Origin: Bog-756 sp963829235
GTDB lineage: Bacteria; Actinomycetota; Acidimicrobiia; Acidimicrobiales; RAAP-2
Length of the DNA: 64,000 nt
Assembly (NCBI GenBank): GCA_963829235.1
Contig: CAWHIF010000003.1
Location: 248,001-312,000, forward strand
Direction of reading: 5' to 3'
The translations under genes and the position numbers were made by a program. How positions within the stretch are numbered: the stretch's first letter is position 1; each line of letters starts with the position of its first letter. The notes under the pieces are model-generated. The model was not told where the DNA came from and did no database searches. It saw only the letters and a program-made list of their open reading frames with translations. This document shows, one piece after another, positions 56,357-64,000 of the stretch.

Positions 56357-57625
56357 TCAGATGACACCCGCCGCCCGGAGGGCGGCGAGACGGTCGGGCC
56401 CGATGCCGAGCAGGTCACCGAAGACCTCATCGTTGTCGGCGCCCAGATGCCGGCCGAGGTGGGCGATCCGGCCGGGCGTCTCGGTCAGGACGGCGACCGG
56501 TGCATGGACGGTCATCGGGCCGAGGTCGGGATCGTCGAGACGGACGAAGGTCCCCCGGGCCTGCAGGTGCTCGTCGGCCAGCAGCTGCTCGGCGTCGTAG
56601 ACGGGGGCGGCGGCAACCGAGGCGGCCTCGAAGACCGCCATGGCCTCGTCGAGCGAACGCCGCCGGATCCAGGTGGCCACGAGCCCGTCGACCTCGAGGG
56701 CCCGCTTCTGCCGCGGAACGGAGTCGACGTAGTCGGGATTCTCAGCCAGGTCGGGCCGGTCGATGGCCCGGTAGACCCGGGCGGCGATGTTGGGCGATGC
56801 ACTCGAGATGGCCACCCACTTGCCGTCCGCGGTCTCGTACACGTTGCGGGGCGCGCTGGCGTCGAAGCGGTTGCCCACCCGACCGGTGACCGTACCCAAC
56901 TGGTCGTAGGCGAGGGTCGAGGACTCGATGAGCCGGGCCAGCGGCTCGATGAGGTTGACGTCGACGAGCTGCCCGCCACCGCCGTGTACGTCACGGTGGT
57001 AGAGGGCCATCATGACCGCGTAGGTGGCGGCCAGGGCGGCCACCCCGTCGGCCAGCATGAAGGGCGGCAGTGTCGGGGGCCCGTCCGGTTGCCCGGTCAG
57101 ATGGGCGAAGCCGCTCATGGCCTCGGCCAGGGTGCCGAAGCCGGGGCTGTCGCTCTTCGGACCGCCACGTCCGTAGCCGCTGATGTGGAGCATCACGAGC
57201 TGCGGGTGGAGCTCGTGCACCGATTCGTAGTCGATCCCCCAACGGGCCAGCGCCGTCGGTCGGTTGTTGATGACGAGCACGTCACTGACGTCGAGCAGAC
57301 GGTGGAAGAGATCCTGACCCTCGGAGGCGCGCAGATCCAGCGTCACACAGCGCTTGTTGCGGCTCATGCTCTTCCAGACCAGGCCGATCTCGTTCTTCCT
57401 GTCGCCCCAGGTGCGCAGCGGATCACCGGCGCCGGGCTGCTCGACCTTGATGACATCGGCCCCGAACTCGCCCATGGCCGTGGTCACGAGTGGGCCCGCG
57501 GCGAGGGTGGCCGCGTCCACCACCCGAATGCCATGGAGCGGCCCCTTCGACTCGGGCTGCCCGTCGTCCCCGGACTGTCCGTCGGACGGCCCCCCGGACG
57601 GCCCCTCAACCCGCCCCTCAGGCAT
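56357..57625 (-). CDS. CaiB/BaiF-type CoA-transferase
   Basis: About 422 residues. Class III CoA-transferase moving CoA between acyl groups. LHGIRVVDAATLAAGPLVTT, GADVIKVEQPGAGDPLRTWG, KRCVTLDLRASEGQDLFHRL and PPFMLADGVAALAATYAVMM (Asp nucleophile) are the family marks. The first 22 residues are Pro/Gly/Ser-rich and variable. Its ATG at 57625 overlaps the end of the LLM gene by eight bases. It probably activates the pathway substrate or an acid product. Confidence 0.9.
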   Translation of the reverse strand: MPEGRVEGPSGGPSDGQSGDDGQPESKGPLHGIRVVDAATLAAGPLVTTAMGEFGADVIKVEQPGAGDPLRTWGDRKNEIGLVWKSMSRNKRCVTLDLRASEGQDLFHRLLDVSDVLVINNRPTALARWGIDYESVHELHPQLVMLHISGYGRGGPKSDSPGFGTLAEAMSGFAHLTGQPDGPPTLPPFMLADGVAALAATYAVMMALYHRDVHGGGGQLVDVNLIEPLARLIESSTLAYDQLGTVTGRVGNRFDASAPRNVYETADGKWVAISSASPNIAARVYRAIDRPDLAENPDYVDSVPRQKRALEVDGLVATWIRRRSLDEAMAVFEAASVAAAPVYDAEQLLADEHLQARGTFVRLDDPDLGPMTVHAPVAVLTETPGRIAHLGRHLGADNDEVFGDLLGIGPDRLAALRAAGVI

Positions 57626-58973
57626 GGTGGACGACGTCCGGTCGGGCCAGTCCGAGGGTGTCGCGCAATGTCTCACCGGTATACCGGTCGCGGAACACAC
57701 CGCGGCGCTGGAGCTCGGGGACCACCAGCCGGACGACATCCTCGTACGCACCCGGGCAGTGGGTGGCGGCCACCACGAAGCCGTCGCACGCCTCGGCCTC
57801 CATCCACTCCTCCATCTGATCGGCGACCTCGGGACCGGTGCCGACGAAGCGGGGACCTTGGAGCAGGGTGGCCCGGTGGCCGGCCAGATCGGCCAGCGTC
57901 ACCGTCTCCCCCCCGATGTGCCGGCGCAGGTTCTGGACCAGGCCGCGGATGCCCGACACCGACCCGATGAGCTCGTCGGTGATCGGCGCATCGAGCTCCA
58001 GGCCGGAGAAGTCGTAGTTCATGAGCTCCGAGAGCAGGGTCAGAGAGGCCTGTGGGTCGACGAGCGAGTTGAGGAACAGGTCCTCGCGCTCCTCGGCATG
58101 GGCATGGGACTCACCGACGACCGTGTAGACCATCGGCAGCATCCGCACCGAACCCGGGTCGCGTCCGGCGGCGGCGATCGACTCCTTCTGGTCCTTGTAG
58201 TGCGAACGGGCGATGTCCAGGTCGGGATCACCGGTGAAGATCAGCTCGGCCCAGCGGGCGGCGAAGTCGCGACCGCGGCCCGAGGAACCGGCCTGGAGCA
58301 GAACCGGACGGCCCTGCGGGGACCTCGGGACGGTGAGCGGTCCCCGCGCGCTGAACCACGTGCCCTCATAGCCGAGCTCATGGACCTTGTCGGGGTCGGC
58401 GAAAGTGCCACCGGCCCGGTCGAGCACCAGGGCGTCGTCCTCCCAGGTGTCCCAGAGGCCGGTCGCCGCCTCGAGGAACTCGTCGGCCCGGTCGTAGCGG
58501 GCATCGTGGTCGAGGTGCTCCTTGAACCCGTAGTTCTGAGCCTCGCTGTCGTTGACCGAGGTCACGATGTTCCACGCCGCCCGGCCACCCGACAGGTGAT
58601 CGAGGGTGGCGAACGTGCGGGCCACGTGGAACGGCGAATAGTAGGTGGTCGAGTAGGTGGCTCCGAGGCCGATGTGCTCTGTCGCCGCGGCGGCGATGCC
58701 GAGCACGATGCTCAGATCCAGCTTCACCGGCCGGGCCCCGAGACGAACGGCGTCGGCCACCGACCCGCCGTAGATCCCGGGCATGGCCAGACGGTCGTCG
58801 AAGAACATCATGTCGAAGCAGCCCTCTTCGAGGGTCCGACCCAACTTCGAGTAGTAGCTGGCCTTCAGGAATCCGTGCTCGGTGGCGGGATGGCGCCACG
58901 ACCCCGCGTAGACCGTCGTGCTCCCCGCCTGCATGAAACCCACCAACGACATCTGCCGCTTCGCCATGGTCAC
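57618..58973 (-). CDS. LLM flavin-dependent monooxygenase, NtaA/SnaA/DszA type
   Basis: About 451 residues. FMNH2-dependent monooxygenase of the NtaA/DszA/SnaA subgroup. MSLVGFMQAGSTTVYAGSWR, FDMMFFDDRLAMPGIYGG, HLSGGRAAWNIVTSVNDSEA, NYGFKEHLDHDARYDRADEF and PVLLQAGSSGRGRDFAARWA are diagnostic. GGGAG lies seven bases before GTG 58973; ATG 58967 is the alternative. It heads the leftward operon and would open a C-S, C-N or ring bond in the substrate. It needs a flavin reductase, which I do not see nearby. Confidence 0.9.
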   Translation of the reverse strand: MTMAKRQMSLVGFMQAGSTTVYAGSWRHPATEHGFLKASYYSKLGRTLEEGCFDMMFFDDRLAMPGIYGGSVADAVRLGARPVKLDLSIVLGIAAAATEHIGLGATYSTTYYSPFHVARTFATLDHLSGGRAAWNIVTSVNDSEAQNYGFKEHLDHDARYDRADEFLEAATGLWDTWEDDALVLDRAGGTFADPDKVHELGYEGTWFSARGPLTVPRSPQGRPVLLQAGSSGRGRDFAARWAELIFTGDPDLDIARSHYKDQKESIAAAGRDPGSVRMLPMVYTVVGESHAHAEEREDLFLNSLVDPQASLTLLSELMNYDFSGLELDAPITDELIGSVSGIRGLVQNLRRHIGGETVTLADLAGHRATLLQGPRFVGTGPEVADQMEEWMEAEACDGFVVAATHCPGAYEDVVRLVVPELQRRGVFRDRYTGETLRDTLGLARPDVVHHA

Positions 58974-59035
58974 CGAGATGCTCCCCTCTGCTGCCGGTCG
59001 CCGCAGTGCTGGCGCCGTCGACGGTGTGAAATGTA

Positions 59036-59055
59036 ATATCTGATATGCCAGATAT
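59036..59055. promoter_or_regulatory. GntR/FCD-type operator overlapping the regulator start
   Basis: ATATCTG (59036-59042) and CAGATAT (59049-59055) are perfect inverted arms with a six-base spacer that contains the start codon of the GntR gene (ATG 59045-59047). The site lies in the 71-base divergent gap and its edge. Binding would block both genes, implying self-control and control of the leftward operon. Confidence 0.7.
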
Positions 59056-59713
59056 CAAGTCGATCGGCGGAACCGTGCGGGCCCGAGCGGCCAGCGAGCT
59101 CCGCGATCGGATCCTCACCGGCCGGCTCCAGCCCGGCTCGCGGCTCGACCTCGACCGGATCACCCGCGAGTTCGGCACCAGTCGGACCCCGGTACGCGAA
59201 GCGCTCCTCGAGCTCTCCTACGAGGGTCTCGTATCGGTCACCCCCCGCAGCGGGATCACCGTCCTCGGGATCACCCCCGACGACGCCATCGACAACTTCG
59301 CCGTGCTGGCCGCCCTGGCCGGAAAGGCGGCGGAGTGGGCGACGGCCCGGATCTCCGCATCGGAGCTCGACGAGTTGCACGATCTGGCCCAGGCCGTCGT
59401 CCACGCCGACGACGTCGTCGCCGCCAACTGGAGCTTCCACCGCGCCCTCAACCGGGCCTCGGGATCGCCGCGGCTGCTGACCTACCTGCGCCAGGCCGTC
59501 CGGGTGGTGCCGACCAGCTATTTCGAGCTCTTCCCCGAGCAGGTCCGCCGGAGCCGGGCCGAACACGCCGCGCTGCTCGAGGCCATCGGCCGGGGCGACG
59601 CCGGCGCGGCACGAGCGCTCACCGAGTCCCATGTGCTCGACGCCGGCGCCGCCCTGGGCGACTGGCTGCGGTCGAGGGCGGCCGGGGTGGAGCCCGAATC
59701 GCAACCCGTCTGA
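59045..59713 (+). CDS. GntR family regulator, FCD subfamily
   Basis: Protein of 222 residues. The winged helix reads RARAASELRDRILTGRLQPG, LDLDRITREFGTSRTPVREA, LLELSYEGLVSVTPRSGITV. The C-terminal FCD domain is all-helical with metal-type His positions in WSFHRALNRASG, RSRAEHAALLEAI and ESHVLDAG. No ribosome-binding site precedes the ATG, so the message may be leaderless. It faces the LLM-CaiB-CitE-DapB-thiolase operon and probably senses a carboxylic acid or CoA-related intermediate of that pathway. Confidence 0.88.
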   Translation: MPDIKSIGGTVRARAASELRDRILTGRLQPGSRLDLDRITREFGTSRTPVREALLELSYEGLVSVTPRSGITVLGITPDDAIDNFAVLAALAGKAAEWATARISASELDELHDLAQAVVHADDVVAANWSFHRALNRASGSPRLLTYLRQAVRVVPTSYFELFPEQVRRSRAEHAALLEAIGRGDAGAARALTESHVLDAGAALGDWLRSRAAGVEPESQPV

Positions 59714-59735
59714 CCCGGCCACCGTCCCGGAAGGC

Positions 59736-61037
59736 TCAGGACCCCGCGGCTGCGACGGCGCGACGGGCCCGGCTGCGGTATCCCTCGAGCTTCTCGTCCG
59801 CGGTGCGGACCCGGGTGCTCCGCGACATCGTCGACACGTCGTGGTCCACCGCCCGGGCCCGGAGCGCGGCCACGGTCGCCTCCTGCCTGGAGATGTGGGC
59901 GAAGGGATCGAACGAGTACCACCGCATGGCATTCTCGTGGGTCATCTTGCGCACGTGGTCGTCGGGGACTGCGTTCTTTGCGAACTCCGTCTCCAACTCC
60001 TCGGGTGCGCCGGGCCACATCGAATCACTGTGGGGGTAGTCGGCCTCCCAGGCGATGTTGTCGATGCCGATCCGTTCGCGCAGCTCGATGCCGACCGGGT
60101 CGCTGATGAAGCAGGTCAGGAAGTGCTCGCGGAAGACCTCGCTCGGAAGCCTGCCCCCGAAGTCCTGCAGGGTCCACGCGTGGTGCATCTCGAACGTCCT
60201 GTCCACCCGCTCGAGGAAGTACGGTACCCATCCGGTTCCACCCTCGGACAGCGCCACGCGCAGGTCGGGGAACTGCTTGAGGACCCGGGACCACAAGAGA
60301 TCGGCCGCCGCCGACTGGATGTTCATCGGCTGCAGCGTGATCATCACATCGGGCGGGGAGTCGACGGCGGGGATGGAGAGCCGCCCCGAGGAACCCAGGT
60401 GGATGGAGAGCACGGTGCCGGTGTCGCAGCATGCCCGCCAGACGGGATCCCAGTACCCGTCGTGGAAGCTCGGGTAGCCGAGGGCGGCGGGGTTCTCGGT
60501 GAAACTGAGCGAGTGGCAGCCCTTGGCCGCCACCCGGCGGATCTCCGCCGCGGTGAGCTCGGCGTCCCAGATGACCGGTACGGCCATGGGGATGAAGCGC
60601 GCCGGGTAGGCGCCGCACCACTCGTCGATGTGCCAGTCGTTGTAGGCGCGCACGAGGGCCAGCGAGAGCTCGGGGTCGTCGCTGGCGAACACGCGGGCCG
60701 TGAAGGTCGGGAACGAGGGGAAGTTCATCGAGGCCAGGACTCCCCCGGCGTCCATGTCCTTCACCCGCTCGTGGACGTCGTAACAGCCGGGCCGCACCTC
60801 GTCGAGGCTCTGCGGCTCCAACCCGTACTCCTCCTTGGGGCGGCCGGCCACGGCGTTGAGGGCGGCGGTCTCCATCACGACCTTCCCGAAGGTCCAGACA
60901 TCGGAGCCTTCGGCGTTGCGCACGAGCTTGGGCGCCCGGTCGTGGTATTTGGGGTCGAGGTGGCCCACGAAGAGATCGGGCGGCTCGATGATGTGGTCAT
61001 CGACGCTGATCAGGATGAGCTCATCAGCCTTGGTCAT
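59736..61037 (-). CDS. Amidohydrolase family 2 metal-dependent hydrolase
   Basis: Protein of 433 residues of the COG2159 type. ILISVDDHIIEPPDLFVGHL holds the Asp-x-His metal motif, VLSIHLGSSGRL a barrel His, and NIAWEADYPHSDSMWPGAPE the late Asp. Strong GGGAGGGGA precedes the ATG at 61037. The C-terminal 60 residues are helical and basic. It converges with the GntR gene with a 22-base gap and is divergent from the Liv permease; a transport-plus-hydrolysis link is possible but not shown. Confidence 0.88.
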   Translation of the reverse strand: MTKADELILISVDDHIIEPPDLFVGHLDPKYHDRAPKLVRNAEGSDVWTFGKVVMETAALNAVAGRPKEEYGLEPQSLDEVRPGCYDVHERVKDMDAGGVLASMNFPSFPTFTARVFASDDPELSLALVRAYNDWHIDEWCGAYPARFIPMAVPVIWDAELTAAEIRRVAAKGCHSLSFTENPAALGYPSFHDGYWDPVWRACCDTGTVLSIHLGSSGRLSIPAVDSPPDVMITLQPMNIQSAAADLLWSRVLKQFPDLRVALSEGGTGWVPYFLERVDRTFEMHHAWTLQDFGGRLPSEVFREHFLTCFISDPVGIELRERIGIDNIAWEADYPHSDSMWPGAPEELETEFAKNAVPDDHVRKMTHENAMRWYSFDPFAHISRQEATVAALRARAVDHDVSTMSRSTRVRTADEKLEGYRSRARRAVAAAGS

Positions 61038-61580
61038 GGGAATCCCCTCCCGAGAACCTTCTTCTCTTGTTGACGTAACGATCCTATACGAACGCTGGTC
61101 CCAGCGGGCGGGCCCGACCGGGCTCCGGTGTTCCCCGGGTCGGATCCGGCGGACGCCTCAGACCATCGGTGCCTGGACCCTAGCCTGCACTTTCGGAACC
61201 ATCGCGTGCCCTACCCGCTACGAAGTGGCATATTCATCGGACCAGAACGCCATGCACCCACGTTGATACTTCGGATATAGTCCCGCCAGAAGGCGGCGGA
61301 CGTGGTGGCTGTCTCGGGCTGAAGGGGATCGTGTGAGAAAGTCGATTGAGGCCTTGACGCCGCGGAGCGTGACTGCGCTCGATCCGCGGGGCCCGTCGCT
61401 CGAAGCCGGGGGGAAGGTGACCCATCCGGTGAGCGCCGACACCCGTCGGCCCGCCGCGCCGGTTCGCCGGGCCGGTTCGACAGTCCGCTCGGACTCAGCA
61501 CCGGGTTCGGTTCCGTCGGCGTACTCGCGGCGACCTGCCGGTCGTCGGGCGTCCTGACTGAGCATTGAAAGGTACGGGGG
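61038..61580. other. Long intergenic region upstream of the Liv permease
   Basis: 543 bases without a convincing gene. A -10-like TATAGT lies at 61276-61281 with a poor -35. A 74-codon frame from GTG 61333 has AAGGGG ahead of it but is low in hydrophobic residues and looks non-coding. A/T-rich islands near 61065-61095 and 61225-61285 are likely promoter areas for the two divergent genes. Confidence 0.4.
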
Positions 61581-63564
61581 ATGCTGCAGTACATACTGGC
61601 CGGACTGGCTCTCGGCTCCATCTACGCCATCGCATCAGCCGGACTGGTCGTCACCTTCATCTCGACGGGTGTACTGAATTTCGCCTTCGGGTCGATGGCC
61701 TTCGTGATCGCCCGCTTCTACTACTGGCTCAACACGCAGCACAATTGGACCACGTGGGATGCGGCCCTCCTGTCGCTGCTGGTCATGGCCCCGCTCTTCG
61801 GCATCCTCCTCTACGCGGTGCTGTTCCGGTTCGTACGCAACCGGTCGACGCTGGTGAAGATCGTGGTCACCATCGGACTGTCGGTGGCGCTGCCGCCCAT
61901 CGCCGACCTCATCTTCGGGGCCCAGTCGATCACCACCGCCCCCGGCCTGGCCCTCTCGTCCGACCAGCCATACCACTTCCTCGGCACCCCGGTGACCACC
62001 GACCAGGTGATCACGTACGGCTTCGTGCTGTTCGTCGTCCTCGCCGGGACGCTCATCCTCCGGTTCACCCGGGTCGGGCTCTACGTCCGGGCCAGCGTCG
62101 ATTCGGAGGCGATGACCTCGCTGTCGGGAACGAACCCGGGGCGGGTCGCCGTCGGCGTGTGGGCGGTGAGCACCATGTTGGCCGGCCTGGCCGGCATCCT
62201 CGTGGCCCCGACCAACGGCCTCACACCGGTGGGCATGGCCACCCTGATGGCGGCCGCCTTCGCCGCCGTCGTGGCCGCGCGGCTGCGCTCGTTGACCGGC
62301 GTGGTGGCCATCTCGCTGGCCATGGGCGTGGTCACCGACGTCGTGCAGGAGTACCTGCCGCCGAGCAGCTCGTTCACCGCGGCGATCATCCCGAGCATCC
62401 CGTTCGGGTTCATCCTCATCTTCCTCGTCGTCTACCTCATCCGGTCGGGCTCGGTGGCCGATGAGGCAGAACCCGGGGGTCCGCTGGACCGGGCCATCCG
62501 TCCGGCCGACCGGGACACCTCGCTCGCCGGCTTCACCGGGGAGGATCCCGGGTCGAGCCGCCCGTCGACCATCCTGGCGCTGCTGCCGCTGGCCGTGGTC
62601 GCCGCCGTCCCGCTGATCTTCCACGGCTCGCCCTACTGGTTGGGCCTGGTGGCCGCCGGGCTCTGCTACGCCGTGGCCTTCCTCTCCTTCACGGTGGTGA
62701 CCGGAGAAGGCGGGATGCTGTGGCTCTCGCAGATCATCTTCGCCGGTGGTGGGGCGCTGGCGGCCGCGCAATTCGTCTCGGTCTGGCACGTCCCGGTTCT
62801 GCTGGCCATCGTCTTCGCCGGGATCATCATGGCGGTCGTCGGCGCCATCATCGGCCTGCTCACGATCCGGCTCGGCGACCTCTATGTGGCGCTGGTCACG
62901 TTGAGCTTCGGGCTTCTCGTCGAGACGCTCGTCTTCACCCTCAACCAGTTCAGCCAGGGTGGCCTGGGCGTGACCATCAATCGACCCGCAGTTCGCCGGC
63001 GGGGACCTCGCCTTCTCCTACTTCGCCCTGGTCGTGTTCCTCATCTTCGCCGCCCTCATCGTCAACCTCCGCCGGTCGACCAGCGGGTTGGCCCTCCGGG
63101 CCGTCCGGGACAGCGAGGCCGCCTCCCGGACCCTCGGCGTGAGTGTCGTCCAGGTCAAGGTCATCGTGGGCGCACTGGGCGCCTTCGTGGCCGCGGTCGG
63201 TGGTGCGTTCCTGGCCATGGACGTCGGGAGTGCCCAACCGGCCTCCTTCGAGACGTTCGCCGGCCTGGTCTGGCTGGCGGTCGTGGTCACGCTCGGGGTC
63301 CGCTCCATCGCCGGCGCAGCCATCGCCGGCCTGGCCTTCTCGCTCCTGCCCGCCGTGTTCTCGTCGTACGTACCCGTCCGCTGGGGGGAGGCCCCGGCCA
63401 TCCTGTTCGGGCTCGGGGCCATTTCGGTGGCCAAGGATCCCGACGGTGTCGTGGTCCGGACGGGGCGGCAGCTCCGCCAGCTGATCCTGATGCTTCTGCC
63501 CGCGCTCCGCCGGGCCCGTCGACCGGTCACCGCCCAGACCTCGGTGCCCGAGGTCAGGTCATGA
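61581..63564 (+). CDS. Fused LivH-LivM branched-chain-type ABC permease, one frameshift
   Basis: About 660 residues when joined. Residues 1-290 are LivH-like (LAGLALGSIYAIASAGLVVT, VLNFAFGSMAFV, IVVTIGLSVALPPIADLIF, FTRVGLYVRASVDSEAMTS). After a polar linker (about 300-325) comes a LivM-like permease (LLPLAVVAAVPLIFHGSPYW, LTIRLGDLYVALVTLSFGLL, RSTSGLALRAVRDSEAASR with the EAA-type loop). Both parts together have about 16 hydrophobic helices. The frame shifts by one base near 62985. AAAGG lies nine bases before the ATG. Overlaps LivG by four bases. Fusions of these permeases occur in actinobacteria. Confidence 0.85.
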
Positions 63565-64000
63565 CGCAGGCAGCCGGCGAACGGGACGCCACCGCCACGT
63601 CTCTCGTGCACCGGGGTCACCGTCCGCTACGGGGGGCTGCTGGCCGTCGACTCGGCCACCATCGAGGTCCCGCCCCGGGAGCTGGTCGGTCTGGTGGGGC
63701 CGAACGGGGCCGGCAAGAGCACCTTGTTCGGCGTCCTCTCCGGCCTGGTCCGCCCCTCGCACGGTGAAGTCCGGCTGGACGGGGACGATGTCACCCACGC
63801 GTCGCCACAGCTGCGGGCGGAACGCGGGCTGGCCCGCACGTTCCAACACCCCGAGATCTTCGGGGGCCTGACCGTGCGCCAGCACCTGGTCCTCGCCCAC
63901 CGGACCCGGACGGCCAAGCGCAGGATCTGGTCCGACCTCTTCACCCTCGGAAGCCTCCGATCGGCCGGACCCCGAGGAGAAGGCGGTCGTCGACGACCTG
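63561..64000 (+). CDS. LivG-like ABC ATPase, partial at window end, two frameshifts
   Basis: ATP-binding subunit of the Liv importer, N-terminal part only. After a shift near 63612 it reads GVTVRYGGLLAVDSATIEV, then Walker A GPNGAGKSTLFGVLSGLVRP and LARTFQHPEIFGGLTVRQHL (Q-loop). A second shift near 63955 leads to DPEEKAVVDDL at the window edge. ATG 63561 overlaps the permease stop (ATGA). The signature and Walker B motifs lie beyond the window. Confidence 0.85.

Noticed and set aside
61333..61557. 74-codon frame with AAGGGG upstream, before the Liv permease
   Set aside because: Composition (Arg, Pro, Ser, Ala) looks non-coding and no motif is visible; kept only as a weak possibility in the intergenic entry.

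Overview
The window reads as chromosomal DNA of a high-G+C actinobacterium, most likely of the class Acidimicrobiia. G+C is roughly two thirds by eye, GTG and TTG starts are frequent, and the secreted protein at 5545-7584 carries the GGGYWLVGADGGVF-type repeats that I associate with Acidimicrobiia. The gene content (three cytochrome P450s, four acyl-CoA dehydrogenases, three COG2159-like amidohydrolases, F420/flavin luciferase-like oxidoreductases, many SDRs) is typical of free-living soil or water actinobacteria. No tRNA, rRNA, transposase, phage gene or CRISPR array was seen.

Layout. 0.1-10.4 kb: secreted propeller-like and repeat proteins, a solute-binding lipoprotein, a DUF2252 protein, a small channel-like membrane protein, a family 4 glycosidase and a beta-lactamase-fold esterase. 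10.6-16.1 kb: a 14-TM drug exporter coupled to a MerR regulator behind a palindromic promoter, then redox enzymes. 16.1-20.2 kb: a DNA-repair island with a 5'-3' exonuclease, an ATP-dependent ligase, an HhH-PHP phosphoesterase and a LigD-type polymerase. 20.2-28.9 kb: VOC protein, strong terminator, IPT/TIG surface protein, saccharopine-dehydrogenase-like protein, MBL hydrolase, FtsH, small proteins and a conserved protein of unknown role. 29-52.6 kb: catabolic genes acting on acyl-CoA, alcohol, aldehyde and epoxide substrates, with three P450s, a 3Fe-4S-type ferredoxin and two TetR regulators. 52.6-59.7 kb: a five-gene leftward operon (LLM monooxygenase, CaiB CoA-transferase, CitE-like lyase, DapB-like reductase, DUF35-thiolase fusion) facing a GntR/FCD regulator whose operator overlaps its own start codon. 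59.7-64 kb: another amidohydrolase and a branched-chain-amino-acid-type ABC importer with LivH and LivM in one chain and LivG cut by the window end.

How the genes fit together. The 29-64 kb half looks like a degradation region: import (Liv system), oxygenation (P450s plus ferredoxin, LLM enzymes), alcohol and aldehyde oxidation, CoA activation by CoA transfer, beta-oxidation-like steps, and carbon-carbon cleavage by a retro-aldolase-like thiolase and a CitE-like lyase. The substrate cannot be read from sequence; steroid- or terpenoid-like compounds are an inference only.

Quality note. At least 17 otherwise well-conserved genes are broken by single-base frameshifts. By my count about 33 are extra bases and only about 3 are missing bases, and roughly two thirds of them lie between 35 and 46 kb. 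I treat these as probable sequence errors and give gene spans across the shifts, with approximate shift positions.
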